64,000 bases of DNA from Zygaena filipendulae (GCA_907165275.2 OU015675.1:3055501-3119500), one strand, 5' to 3'. Positions 34,616-46,195 are shown, counted from the stretch's first letter. Notes: generated from the sequence alone by a model not told the origin. Numbers and translations are program-made.

Positions 34616-34807
34616 CTAATATAAATTCGAATGCAAGTTTGTTTGTTTAATACGCATTCACCCCTTAACTAGGTACTCAACCGATCCAACCGAAATTTTA
34701 TTTATTTACACGTGGTCGGGGGTACAGAAAAGAACAAAGGGTACTTTTATCCCGGAGTTCCCGCAGGAATTTCGAAATTAACGCGGGTAAAACCACAGGG
34801 CAGCTAC
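34616..34807 (+). mobile_element. Helitron, end mutated
   Basis: Start TCTAATATAAATTCGAATGC; end CGGGTAAAACCACAGGGCAG then CTAC instead of CTAG. Confidence 0.65.
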
Positions 34808-34915
34808 GGCGGGGACATATAAGCACTTTTTGCACGTTTAGCCACTGATAAAGGAACTTTTTTTTAAGGTCCTATATATGAAACAAGCTTTTTGCTGTTA
34901 TTAAATAATAAGATG

Positions 34916-35344
34916 ATAAACAAAATTTTAACAAAAAAATTAAAACCGACTTCCAAAAACACAAAACTAAAAAACTAAAAATAAAAAGCTAAAAATAACA
35001 AAATACCGATTTAATCCAAAAGACAAAAACACACGTAATATTATTATTGGTTTGTGCTACCACTGATCGGTTTGAATTCGGTGACAAGCCCGCTGGTGTC
35101 TGCCCACTTGGGTTGTTCTGCTCACGAAGAGCTGGTGGCGGGAGTCGACTTATCCCATCTTCCTCCTTTATATTTGACTTGTCACCGACTTCATACCGAT
35201 CAGTGGTAGCACAAACCAATAATAATATTACGTGTGTTTTTGTCTTTTGGATTAAATCGGTATTTTGTTATTTTTAGCTTTTTATTTTTTTAGTTTTGTG
35301 TTTTTGGAAGTCGGTTTTAATTTTTTTGTTAAAATTTTGTTTAT
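34916..35344. repeat. Long inverted repeat, ~165-bp arms
   Basis: The left arm (34916-35088) and right arm (about 35178-35344) are inverted, with small indels. Both contain TTTGTGCTACCACTGATCGG and an AAAACCGACTTCCAAAAAC motif. The 90-bp loop includes a CTGGTGGCGGGAGTCGAC stretch. The mirror-image open frames here are readings of the arms. Confidence 0.8.
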
Positions 35345-35554
35345 TTCTCGCTTTTAAGTGACTTAGTTCGTAATTTCTCTAAGTTACAATAGCCTAATGT
35401 CATCTGCTCATCACCTTTAACAAAATATTGCTTTTCCCGATGTAGGGACGTTAGTTGTTGAGGAGTTCTCCTAGTACATCACCATCAGTTCCACTTCACC
35501 ATATACATTGTGACGGGTATAAATTGTTTAGAAACCATATTAAAGTAAACGATT

Positions 35555-36110
35555 CGGAACCCGTGAAATACCCATTATTGAGTAGTTCCGATGACCATCT
35601 GTGGTCTTCATCATCAGTTCCACTTCTTCAAATTTTGCTTTCCAAAAGCAAAGAAACGATTTACTATAAAAAATACAAAAATCGCTATAGGTATACCCAT
35701 AATTTTTAAAGAGTTCCCTCGATTACTCCAAGATCCCATCATCAGATCTCGACTTGGTGACAATGGAATCAATTTAGGAGTATCCCCTTTCAAACGAAAA
35801 AACAATTTTCGAAATCGCTTCAATCGGAACCCGTGAAATACGTATTGTTTTTGAGTTGTTCCGATGACCATCTGTGGTCTTCATCATCAGTTCCACTTCT
35901 TCAAATTTTGCTTTCCGAAAGCAAATGAACGATTTACTATAAAAAATACCCAAATCGCTATAGGTGTGCCTATAATTTTTGAAGAGTTCCCTCGATTTCT
36001 CCAAGATCCCACCATCAGATCCCGACTTGGTGGCAATGGGACCTAATTGGGAGTAAACCCTTTCAAACAAAAAAAGAATTTTTCAAATCGGTCCAACCGT
36101 CTTCGAGTAA
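35555..36110 (+). repeat. Tandem duplication, 273-bp period
   Basis: Two adjacent copies share CGGAACCCGTGAAATAC, GATGACCATCTGTGGTCTTC, AACGATTTACTATAAAAAAT and CGAGTTCC-type text, 273 bp apart (for example at 35590 and 35863). The unit belongs to a widespread repeat that ends GAACCTCCTCCTTTTTGGAAG at 36165-36185. Confidence 0.8.
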
Positions 36111-36119
36111 TCGGTGAAC

Positions 36120-36195
36120 ATACATAAAAAAAAAAAAAAAAAAACATACATACAATCGAACATAGAACCTCCTCCTTTTTGGAAGTCGGTTAAAA
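36120..36195 (+). repeat. Repeat 3' end with poly-A, CCTCCTCCTTTTTGGAAGTCGG
   Basis: An A run (36126-36143) is followed by ACATACATACAATCGAAC and the terminal GGAAGTCGGTTAAA. The same terminus occurs near 40910-40965, 44160-44210 and 49185-49230. Confidence 0.6.
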
Positions 36196-36418
36196 AACAC
36201 GTAACTATGTATTAGTTGTTTGAGTTTTTATTCGCGCTCGCTGCCGCTTCCGCTTAAGCTTCTGGCTCACGCTCCCTCGTTAGGACCTAGTTTAAAATCC
36301 AATCCAGGTGTACACGTCCGCAAGCAATCTGACTTGAGACAACTTAATTCCGTTCCAATTTGAACTTAGTTTCCCACGGAATTGAACCCAAACACTTCGA
36401 ATTTCAGTTATAATTGTT

Positions 36419-36492
36419 ATAAAAGTATCTATATACGTATCGGAAAATATGTGCAGTCACATATTTACCGATACGTATATAGATACTTTTAT
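36419..36492. repeat. 35-bp-arm hairpin
   Basis: The arms begin ATAAAAGTATCTATATACGT and are inverted with a single mismatch and the 4-base loop CAGT. No flanking duplication or coding sequence is seen. Confidence 0.85.
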
Positions 36493-36894
36493 ACTTATGT
36501 TTACTGTTTACTTTTTCTTTATGTTTACTGTAAATAGTTTTCATTTTATGCACACAGATTTATTTCAAATTCAAATAGTTTTATTTTAACACTACCTGCA
36601 CCATGCGGTTTCACCCGTATTGACAATTTTGAAATTCCCTCAGTACCCTTTTTTCTCTGCACGAAAATAGGTATCTACTCGAGGTCCTATTCCTAGATCT
36701 AAATTACTTAACCTAAGTAACTCTCGCGGTTTCACCCGCGTAAATCTCGGAACTTCCCTGAAGTTTCTAAAAAGTATTCTATGACATTCAGCCTCCAGGG
36801 ATACTCTATAAGTTTCCTATCAGCAGTGACTTTTTTAATCGTGCTCCCTGAGATTATTCCTCACGACTAAATAAACTTACAAACTTTATAACAT

Positions 36895-37103
36895 AACGCG
36901 GATGGGTCAGAAAGATCCATCCGCGTTAATTTTAGAATTTCCCCGGGAATTCCGGGATAAAACTACCATAATATGTTCTTTGGTGTAACCCTGACAACGT
37001 TTATGCAAAACTTCACGGTGGTCCGTGGAGTACCCAGTTAAGGCGTAAAAGCGCAACAAGGAAACGAGAAAACAAACCTACATTTGTATTTATAATATTA
37101 GGA
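36895..37103 (-). mobile_element. Helitron, reverse
   Basis: CGCGTTAATTTTAGAATTTC at the left, ATTTATAATATTAGGA at the right. Two further reversed 3' fragments lie at 36605-36650 and 36720-36785. Confidence 0.65.
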
Positions 37104-37108
37104 TATAA

Positions 37109-37300
37109 CTAGCTGTGCCCCGCCGTTTCACCCGCCTAAGTTTAGGAATTCCCACAGGAACTATTTTTTTCTAAAATAAAAGTAGCCTAAGTTACTCCTT
37201 ATAACATCAGCTGACAAATGTCAGTGAGTTCCGTCAAAATCGGTCCAGCCGTTTCAGAGATTAGTCGGATCAAACAAACAGACAGAGAAAAAATAAAAAA
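37109..37300 (-). mobile_element. Helitron, reverse, TTATAACATCAG subfamily
   Basis: CTAGCTGTGCCCCGCCGTTT, then CTCCTTATAACATCAGCTGA and CGGTCCAGCCGTTTCAGAGA. The same subfamily occurs at 39317 and is the one split by the palindrome at 58.5-59.9 kb. Confidence 0.75.
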
Positions 37301-37830
37301 TAAAAAAAAAATTATGTAAGTAGGTACCGTATATATATAGATATACTTTCATATGCATTTAGTAAAGAAGAAAAAGATGAAAAAGATGTCAATTTGGTAT
37401 TAAAAACCGACACTATAATTTTATTTATGTGTATAGATTAAAGAGACATAAAAAGAAGATTACCTTAAATAGAACCTTGTGATTCTTTTAAGTATCTACT
37501 TTGGAATTCACGGAAGAATTCTCCATACGGAGCGCGCTATCGTATTGATAAATAGCTGGGATAATTAGTGGGCATCACATCAGGGGTTGGCGCGAGCACT
37601 GTAATTAGGGCGCAGACCTGCAGAACAAACATTCTTTTTTACCCTTATTGTCCCCTCGTGACACCCCTAACGAGCGGGCCGGTAATGCTTGCTCGACCGT
37701 AGCGGGAAAGAAGAGTTATTTTTTTAACCGTCTTCAAAAAAGGAAGGTTCCTCAGTATGTGTGTAGATAAAACCGATTATTTTTTCGGAAATTTCACGAT
37801 CGCTTTTCACGATTTGTCGGCTGGGGTAAT

Positions 37831-37985
37831 GGGCATGATGACTAAATTATAATTTTTAGTCCGTCTTGTGGATTAATAAAAAATATTGGGACACGTATTT
37901 TCAATTTTTTTACGTATTTAAAAAAATGACGGCGAAACATTGAGTTGAAATTCCGTGTGACTTCACACCTACTTAATAAAAAGTA
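37831..37985 (+). mobile_element. GGCATGATGA MITE family, left part
   Basis: It begins GGGCATGATGACTAAATTAT and keeps TTAGTCCGTCTTGTGGAT and ATTGAGTTGAAATTCC. It is cut by a reverse Helitron fragment near 37990. Confidence 0.6.
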
Positions 37986-37989
37986 GCGT

Positions 37990-38128
37990 CCTTCTCTACA
38001 GAGACCCCTGACAACGTGTATGTAAAATGTGGTGATAGGTTGAAGCGTTTAGCCGTCAAAGCGTAACAAACAAACGAATACAAGCAAACAAACAAACTCA
38101 CTTTCGCATTTATAATATTAGTAAGGAT
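37990..38128 (-). mobile_element. Helitron 5' part, reverse
   Basis: CCCCTGACAACGTGTATGT through CTTTCGCATTTATAATATTA; the 3' hairpin is missing. Confidence 0.65.
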
Positions 38129-38627
38129 TCACTCTTCATAACGGATGCGCTTTGTGTTTGAGCTTAACTTTGAAATATCTATGTGGGGTCAGTATTATAT
38201 TATCTGTGGTGGGGTCAAGTTTGCATCATCACCTGACACTCTTTATTGCTATTGGTGATTCTTGATATTTTGAAAAAAACAATCTTGTTTGTTAGTTTTT
38301 TTTGTTAGTAGTTTTCTTCTTCTTCTTAGTTTTTTACATACGCGTCTACTAAGGTTGTCACTAGGTAATATAGGTATTCCAACGGTCTCGGTTTGGTATC
38401 CCTTCCCAACTAAGCACTAAGTTACGTGTGTCATAGCTTTAATATTCAATGTGTTCGCTTACGATACTAAACATAGTTCGAAGCGTATAATTCCCGTGGC
38501 ACTCAGTGTGCGACGCTGTGTTTGGTTTTGTGACAAACATTGCGTTAGGTAGGTACGTTGTGCGCTTAATGAAAACGGAATAATTGGAGCATCGAACCTG
38601 TTTCCAAGGTCTACATTACTCGTAACT

Positions 38628-38862
38628 GGACATAGATAAGCAATAGTGTGTTAACCCACACTGGAGAAATTTTGAGTAAATCGTGTTTTGAAAGTAGGAG
38701 CGCCATTTGTGTCAACATTTTTTATGTTCAATATTTAGTTACATATTTAAGCAATGTAATAAGGTAAACACATAATTAAAAAACGTTCCTTAACTCTCAG
38801 TAAATCATTCTGAATCAATAACTTAATTTTGTGGGTTAACATGTTATTGCTTATCTGCGTCC
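38628..38862. mobile_element. MITE family M4, copy 3
   Basis: 235 bp, with complete ends GGACATAGATAAGC and (reverse) GGACGCAGATAAGC, and a 4-bp duplication AACT on both sides (38624-38627, 38863-38866). Confidence 0.85.
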
Positions 38863-38915
38863 AACTGTACCTGAAATAACGGTTCTTTACGATATGTACC
38901 TACTTTATATCTAAT

Positions 38916-39084
38916 GCGCGCTCCACATTCGTGCGTTGTTCGCGCGCGAAGCCGCGAAACAGCCGCGAAACACCCGCGAACCACGCGCGAACCACCCGCG
39001 AAGCCGCGAAACACCCGCGAAACATCCGCGAAACACCCGCGAACCATGCGTCGCGCGCGGTTCGCGCGCGAATGTGGAGCGCGC
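38916..39084. mobile_element. MITE carrying a GC-rich minisatellite
   Basis: Inverted ends GCGCGCTCCACATTCG (left) and CGAATGTGGAGCGCGC (right) surround about ten irregular copies of a CGCGAAACACC-type unit (about 38947-39045). This is by far the most GC-rich stretch in the neighbourhood. The open frames across it are readings of the repeat. Confidence 0.75.
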
Positions 39085-39316
39085 TTAAGAACTCGTAAGG
39101 AAATTCTAAAAAGTATCCTGTATCACTCATCTAGGTATGCTGTGGCATCGTAAGTAAGTATTCATAGATTTGGTTCCATAATTACCCAACATCCGAACTT
39201 TACAAACACACACAACTAAACTTAACTAATATTTTATCTCAAAATGAGTGTAACCTATAGGTAATCAGTGTAACATAATTTAAATTTTCTTGTGCTTGTG
39301 TGTGTTTTAGTTTATA

Positions 39317-39500
39317 CTAGCTGTACCCCGCGGTTTCACCCGCGCAAGTTTCGGAATTCCCGCTGGAACTATCTTTTTCTAAAATAAAATATTACTCCTT
39401 ATAACATCAGCTATCTGCCAGTGAAGTCTCGTTAAAATAGGTCCAGCTGTTTCGGAGATTAGCCGGAACAGACAGACAAACAAAAATTTTAATTTTTCTG
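39317..39500 (-). mobile_element. Helitron, reverse, TTATAACATCAG subfamily
   Basis: CTAGCTGTACCCCGCGGTTT, ACTCCTTATAACATCAGC and GGTCCAGCTGTTTCGGAGAT; the reference copy for the split element at 59.1-59.9 kb. Confidence 0.75.
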
Positions 39501-40192
39501 TAAGTCCGTCCGTACCGTCCTGCCAAACTTCAGTTTCATACGCCGAGTAATTTGTCAAATTTCTTGATTAGTCAGTGAGTTTTTTCATATAAAAATAGTA
39601 GATATCCATATCCGAGTTTACCCGTATATAACCTGAATCTCGGAAACGGCTCAAACGATTTTCATGAAATTTAGTATGCAGGGGGGTTTCAGGGGAGATT
39701 AATAGATCTAGCTAGGTTTCATTTTTAGAGAACGTTGTTTTATCCGTGTTTTCAGGCAATGAAACATTAACAACAGATGGCCAAAGAGCGAAGCTGGTAT
39801 AACGTGGCAATTGATTTCTATTTACTTGTCTTTTACCTAAGTCGTAATTCGAATTCCTCCGACCATAACACTCCTTAGTATAATAGGGACACCTGTGTTT
39901 GCCTACCCTGTCGTCAAAAACCCTAAATATACGCACTATAGGAAGCATCAAAAGAGCGCGAGGAACGTAGCCTGTTTGTTAAATAATTAATAAACGAGTA
40001 GGCAATTTGTTCCCCACACAAATAGACAGTTACTAATTAACCGGATATGTAATTAAGATGTGAAATTAACATTTTAAATTTACTTGCCGTCATCACAGTG
40101 GACTGACTATCAAATTACTGAGAATTTTTAATTACAACCGTAGTGCTTTTAATTAATACTTCATTTAAAATTGATCCTATAATTTTTTTTAT

Positions 40193-40300
40193 TAATAATA
40201 ATAATAATAATCCACTTCACAACACACAGATCTACTTGATCCCACAGTTAGTTGTTATTAGCTTGTGTTGTGGAAACCAAGCAAACGTGGTGAATTAACA
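40193..40300 (-). mobile_element. SINE, same family, 3' part only
   Basis: It shows (AAT)n, then GATCTACTTGATCCCACAG and CAAACGTGG, the reversed 3' half of the SINE at 49862. Confidence 0.75.
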
Positions 40301-40423
40301 ATCGTTATTTAAATTTCATTTCATAATATTAAAAATAAAATTAAACTTAAAAAAAAAACAAAACAAAATGCAATTGGTACACTATGAAATTCACGTGATA
40401 TCTATTATAATTTTTTACTTGCT

Positions 40424-40640
40424 GTTCCACGAGGTTTTACCCGCGGTAATTTCGGAGTTACTTTGAGAATTCCGGGTTACAATAATATAGCCTATATTAC
40501 TCAGGAATAATGTAGCATTCTAATGCTAAAAGAATTTTTGAAATCGGTCTTGTTTCTTTTTGATGCATGAATTGTACCTAACAAACAAACAAACAAAAAA
40601 TCAAATAAATTAAATATTATAAAGAGGAAAGATTTGATTA
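40424..40640 (-). mobile_element. Helitron, reverse, decayed
   Basis: GCTGTTCCACGAGGTTTTAC at the left, AACAAACAAACAAAC and ATATTATAAAGAGGAAAG at the right. Confidence 0.65.
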
Positions 40641-40899
40641 TTTGTAAGTCGTTTTGTATTATATTGCCAAACAAGACAATTTATCTAATCAAGGCATTAT
40701 TATTAAGTAATTATATTAATACAGCCTGTAATGCAGACAAGTAAATATACCCCTAGGTACCTCTAGCTTTAGCATACAAATAATAAAAAAAGAACAAAAA
40801 TAAAATATGGTGTCAACAATTTTAAGTTTGTATATTTCTAGTTTCAAAAAAATTACCATAGGTTTAATAATTATTATAATATAAATACATATATGTAAT

Positions 40900-40965
40900 A
40901 GAAAAGAAACATACATACAGCCAAATGCAGAACCTCCTCGTTTTTGGAAGTCGGTTAAAAAGCGG
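40900..40965 (+). repeat. Repeat terminus, second copy
   Basis: ACATACATACAGCCAAATGC then AACCTCCTCGTTTTTGGAAG, matching the end of the repeat at 36120-36195. Confidence 0.5.
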
Positions 40966-42116
40966 TCAAATGTTCATATCATAGCGTATCGATTTATAAA
41001 GTTTGTTCGTATCGCTGGCGGATTTCCCATGCGATTTAAAAGCCGATCCTCACGTATTCTATTGCTCCAGATTTTCTTATAGATAACTTGTTCTGTGTGG
41101 AGTTGCTTGTATGATATACGATCAAGTATCTAAGTATAAATCTCGGGGCTACTTATATAAGCTTTCCTTCCGTATTAAAACTTTGTCTGAAGGCAGTTGA
41201 TGAGGTCAATCGAAAAAGATAGTATTTTATTAGATGGGTAGTTTTCAACAGATATGTATCTAGGTACGTGTATAAATCCAGTCGATAAGTAGATACACAA
41301 AATGAAATTGACTGACTTGTAGGGCTTTCCTCTTTTTTAGTAGGTATATTGACTAGCTTTCCCCTGTGATTTCCCTCACTGTTATTCTTAACAGTACCTA
41401 CCTATATAAATCTGATTTCTTTGTAGATGTATGGAATGAGTTAATTATTGCATGTTGGAGGTTTTTGTGGAAGTGTGTAAGATGTCTTCTATTATACATA
41501 AGTTAATACCTATTGTTTCTTGTGCCTGTATTACAAACAGACTAGCTATAAAGTAAACAAACCAAACAAAATCCTCCTTGCGAAAATGTAAAAGACAAAA
41601 TTATTTCCAAGTTTCTATTTTATAAATTTAAATCTGATGTCTTTTATGAGAGTGCAAAAATAAAAAAATTCAACAACGTCTGCGAAATGCGAATCAAGTT
41701 TCCTCTACACTCGACGTGGCTTTGAAAAACTAACTTTCTTATATATCTTCCGTCCCGCTCTCCCCAGTTAATCAGTACTAGTGCTGTTGGTATGTTCTCC
41801 TTCCTGCTCACACCCGGCGGAGTCAGAGACACTCATTTCAGATAGCGTCACTTACATGTCTTCAACGTTTACCGGTGAGCTATACTGATGCCAGGGTTGA
41901 AACTTGAACTAAGTGCCTTTATTGCCTTATGAGCCTCCCTTATAAGCCTTTATTTTCCATAATATAAAGCGTGCAATAAAATTAGATAAAAATAAAATAA
42001 ATTACATTGAAATTAGATTACAATTAACAAGAATAAATAAAATCAAATAAATTGAATTTATACAAATTAACAATTTAACAATTAGATAACATGTAAACTG
42101 TACATTATATTATGGA
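40966..42116. other. Intergenic, no gene seen
   Basis: AT-rich sequence; no repeat end or coding frame supported. Confidence 0.5.
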
Positions 42117-43140
42117 CCTCTTTCGAGTGAAGGTTCCTCCATTTTACTCCACACGTCTTCTGCTTTGGTAGACCAGTCTTTGCCAGCGGTCTTGTTTATT
42201 TCGTCTATCCACCTCTCTTTCGGTCTACCTCTGGTTCTTTTATTGTTCGGTCCCTGCCAAAAGGTTACATTTTTAGCCCATTTGTCATACGCGCAACATG
42301 TCCATCCATCTCCATTTAATTTTCTTACATTGTTTTAGAGCATCTATAACATTTGTTATTTCCCTTATTTCTAAATTTTTCTTCTTATCTCTCCTTTTTA
42401 TATTTAAAATGCTTCGTTCTATTGATCTTTGGCATGTTTGTATTTTGTTTGTTGTGTATTTATTAAATTTCCATGTTTGGCTGCCATAAGAGAGACATGG
42501 TAGTATACAGGAGTCTAGAACTTTTTTCTTTAGCTTTATTGGAAGGTTTGATTTGAGAACTTCTTTATTGCTCCAGAACTTATTCCATGTAAGGTTTATG
42601 CGTCTATTTAATTCATCGTCGTGTCTTGACTTCGTGAATGATATCCGTTTACCCAAATAAACATATTCGCTAACATATTCTAGTGGTATGTTATTATTTA
42701 CGTATAATAGGTTTTTTATGCTGTTAGTCATGATCTTTGTTTTTGACGTATTCAATTCTAAGCCGATTTCGCGACTCACAGTGTGTAGTTCGTTTACCAT
42801 CGTTTCTAACTGAGATGCTGTTTCTGAAAAGAGTATGATATCATCAGCAAATCTGAGGTTACTTAGGAATTTACCCCTCACCCGTATACATTTTCTCTCC
42901 CAGTTAGAGTTTTTCATGATGCTTTGAAGGATAGTAATGAAGATCCTTGGGGACAGAGGGTCTCCCTGCCTTACGCCTCTACCCTCAGGACCTTTTGTCT
43001 CCATCCTAACTCTGCTCACACTTGTCTACGTTTAAGGTTTCAATTTTCTTCATTACTTCTTGTCTAGAGAATCTATCGAGGTCAATAGGGTTTATTTTAT
43101 CAGGTTTGCATAGAATTCTATACGTTTTTTGCATTTAATG
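42117..43140 (-). mobile_element. LINE fragment (RTE-like), internally deleted
   Basis: This is the extent of recognisable LINE sequence around the reverse transcriptase relic. It joins an N-terminal reverse transcriptase piece (43020-43135) directly to the GVRQGDP region, with the coding sequence between missing, and includes the frameshifted C-terminus down to about 42117. Confidence 0.75.
42285..43019 (-). pseudogene. Non-LTR retrotransposon reverse transcriptase, broken
   Basis: A 244-residue open stretch of a LINE reverse transcriptase, probably RTE-like. Seen near its N-terminus: GVRQGDPLSP, followed by LRFADDIILF, the catalytic FADD box. Then come the thumb and the C-terminal part with LPCLSYGSQTW. 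Past the end at 42285 a one-base shift leads into a different frame containing GRPKERWIDEI and ending at a stop near 42117, the usual C-terminus of such elements. Upstream (43020-43135) another frame encodes an earlier part (PIDLDRFSRQEVMKKIE), so the middle of the fingers/palm region was deleted. The endonuclease domain is absent. Non-functional. Confidence 0.9.
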
Positions 43141-45059
43141 TATTTTAGAAGGTGGTATCACGAAGATCCAAAACTATGAGTCAATATTATATAAACATGC
43201 TTAATTATTAAATATAAATCGATTAAAAAAAGGAAAAAGTAAATGTTTAAGCCACATCACATCTACCGCATTTACGTTTCCGCACGTTGAAGATAAAATA
43301 AGCACCCATGGACAACACTAATAGGACAATCCACAATTGCTTCGTATTTACAGAACATCACATCCATTTTCATTTATAGGTGTTTTGTACATTAATATAT
43401 TAAGAATTTTATTAAACTAAGGTCAGAATAATTACTCTAAAATGCCAGTGCCATCAATTTTAAAGACATTTTTATTCTATGCTATGTAAAGCAAAGGTTG
43501 AATTGCCGAAAAAATGACCTGCAAGCAATAAGTTTGACATCCATTAAGTGCATAACCGGAGAGTATAGTGCAGTCATATAAATGATATCTGTAGGCGCAA
43601 GTGCCAGCCCTACAAATAAATCTTAAACGCAGCTATTTCATAAAGTAGGATAGTAAGCACTTACGGCATAAAAAAGAAATAGAAGGAAACACTACCAACG
43701 ACTTGAATTTTCTTTTAAGGCCCTAACAACTCAAGACATTCGTATATGTATCTATATAAAAGGTGCTTTCGTACTGGTGTTATGTAACATAATACTTTTT
43801 GTAATATTTAAAATTATAATACCTATTTTGTTTCATTTCAGATTCTTCCATAAAATTTTACCTAAAAATTTTTAGAAAACGTTATAATGATTGCACCGGT
43901 AAGGGAGCTAGCTATACGTATATAAACTTGTTCTTTTACAAGTACATATAAACACTATGTTAAATGAAACGAGAGACATTCAAGCTCTCGATATTTCACA
44001 TTTACATAACTAATACAAATTTACAGTATAAGATACTAATAAAGCATAGAAAAGCTCTAACAAAAACGCGGGTAATTGATCTTTAGCTATGATACAGATA
44101 ATATAATGCTATACCTACTGTAATGGTGAGTCGTTGCATTAATGACAATACAAAAAACATACCTACGCGTCGAATTGAGAACCTCCTCGTTTTTTGAAGC
44201 CGGTAAAAAAAGGTGCGTTCAATGACTTTTAGATTGATGATAAATAATTCGTCGGCGGGCCAGTTTTATTGAATAATGAAAAAATAAATAAAAATAAATA
44301 ACGTTATAAATTTTTTTTCAGATATTTGGGATCGTAATAGAAAACAAATCTCTCGTTAAACCTTCCACCCTGTATAGACATGTAAAAAAACAATCTCACC
44401 CAACAATCTGTCAAATCGAAAACTCACAACCGTTTCACCGTATTTTAAATATTATATAAGTAACAGAAACAATCAGATTGGATCCGCTTCCGTACAGAGA
44501 GAGACGTCATTTTTTCAGACCATATTTCACGGAGCGGGTTTGGTTTGGCATTCAACAGGGACGTATTCCAATATTCGATTTAGCTTTGGTATTAAAAAGC
44601 GTCCCGCAGAGCCTTAGGTGAAGGGTCACGGGGTCGCATTCAGAATTAGAATTTTAATAAAACATGCAAACACATACGGTAGGTATACAGGAAACATCTA
44701 CCAAAAATTTGTTTGGAAATGAAATTGTATTCACCCGATTATGGTATAGGCACATATACCTACAGTACTTTGTTCCAAAGTATCAACCATTGTTTCACAA
44801 TTTACGAATATTATACTGTCGTGATATTGTTAGTGAGATAAATGCTCCGAAAGAGAACATCTTAGAAAAAAGGAGGAATGATTCCCTGAGTTTATAGGCT
44901 TTTTCCAATCCTGCAGAAATCCTATTTGAAATGGGATTAAGTAAGATGAATCCATTCGTAGCCATCTTGTGGCCGTCATAAGAAGACTTTTAAATAATTT
45001 ACAGATAACACACAGATATTTCTATCTATACTTACTAAATCTATCTATACTATCTATAT
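43141..45059. other. Intergenic, no gene seen
   Basis: Only the repeat terminus at 44160-44212 is recognised. A 77-codon frame near 44.7-44.9 kb lacks supporting features. Confidence 0.5.
44160..44212 (+). repeat. Repeat terminus, third copy
   Basis: CGTCGAATTGAGAACCTCCT then TTTTTTGAAGCCGGTAAAAA, the same family as 36120-36195. Confidence 0.5.
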
Positions 45060-45374
45060 TCTATACTATAATAAAAGAGTAGAATCCACGATTCTGTACA
45101 TTGAATATTTTTACCTTAAAATTGAGAGGGGTGATAAAAGAAGAGTAACAAAGCAAAAAAAAAGTTTTTCAATTTCTTTTCTGTCTGTCTGTCTGTCTGT
45201 CTGTTCGCGATAATCTCCGCATCTACTGAACCGATCGTCATGCGGTTTTCACAGGTAGATTAGGCTTAGCCTGGAGCTACATATAGGCTTTGTTTCATTG
45301 AAAACGGATATCGGAAAAAAAAGTTGTTGTATAAATAAACCTTTCATGCGGGTGAAACCGTGGGGCACAGCTAG
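45060..45374 (+). mobile_element. Helitron with CTGT repeat
   Basis: It has six CTGT units near 45182-45204 and ends GGGTGAAACCGTGGGGCACA then GCTAG. Confidence 0.7.
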
Positions 45375-45384
45375 TAAAGATCAA

Positions 45385-45703
45385 AGATTTGATTTATTGT
45401 AGGTATATTATGTTATGTGTGGTTGTAATGGATAAACTTAAAAAACTACTAAACCGATTTAAAAATTCCTTTACTTATAGTTGTAGCTACAGTGTTGACA
45501 TAGAATGACTTTTATGCCGTAATTCCAACTGAAACACCGAAATTAACGCGAGTTTGCTGTTCGTCTGTCTGGCTAAACCTCGAGAATGGCTGGACCGATT
45601 TGGCTAATTTTGATCTCAAAATATTTGTGGAAGTTCAGGGAAGGTTAGGTACGTACGTAAGTAAATCCGAAACTGCGCGACGAAAACCGCGGGGCAAAGC
45701 TAG
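45385..45703 (+). mobile_element. Two merged Helitron pieces
   Basis: A truncated copy (ACTACTAAACCGATTTAAAA to AATTAACGCGAG) runs into another that ends AAAACCGCGGGGCAAAGCTAG. Confidence 0.6.
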
Positions 45704-46121
45704 TAATTAATAAAGATACCTACCTGTGCTTTCAATATCTTCTATTCTCATCTTTTATGTAGATCTCACGCATGATGTGATCCCGTACGTGATAAACCTA
45801 TTTCTTTGGAGTCTTGACCCACTCATTATATTGAAATTGTGTTTTTGGTTTGGTTGGAAAAATTTAAAAAACTGTGATAAAAATTCACAAGGACTATAAG
45901 TTCTACTAAATACCTACGCGTATTTTGTAATCTCGTCCTTTTAAGTTGCAAGGAAACAATTCACAAATTTCTTCTCTCTACACCGTTGTTTGTTGTTGAA
46001 ACAAAAATAATAAGTCTTCATAAGAAAATAGGTAAGTACATAGCGAAGACAAAAGCTTAGTGTTTTAATTCGAGGCGCGCAGTACAGTTGACCAAAAAAG
46101 TAAGGTAAACGAATTTTTCTT

Positions 46122-46123
<2 letters not shown>

Positions 46124-46195
<72 letters not shown>
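46124..46195. repeat. (CA)n microsatellite
   Basis: About 36 uninterrupted CA units. The 87-codon minus-strand frame over it is an artefact of the repeat. Confidence 0.95.

Noticed and set aside
34989..35277. Two near-identical 76-codon frames on opposite strands
   Set aside because: They are the two arms of one inverted repeat.
35455..36070. Several overlapping frames of 60-98 codons
   Set aside because: Mirror and repeat readings of the 273-bp tandem duplication.
38947..39045. CRISPR-like short repeats
   Set aside because: Units are contiguous without spacers, in an insect genome; a minisatellite.
38844..39153. Arginine-rich open frames on both strands
   Set aside because: They read the CGCGAAACACC minisatellite.
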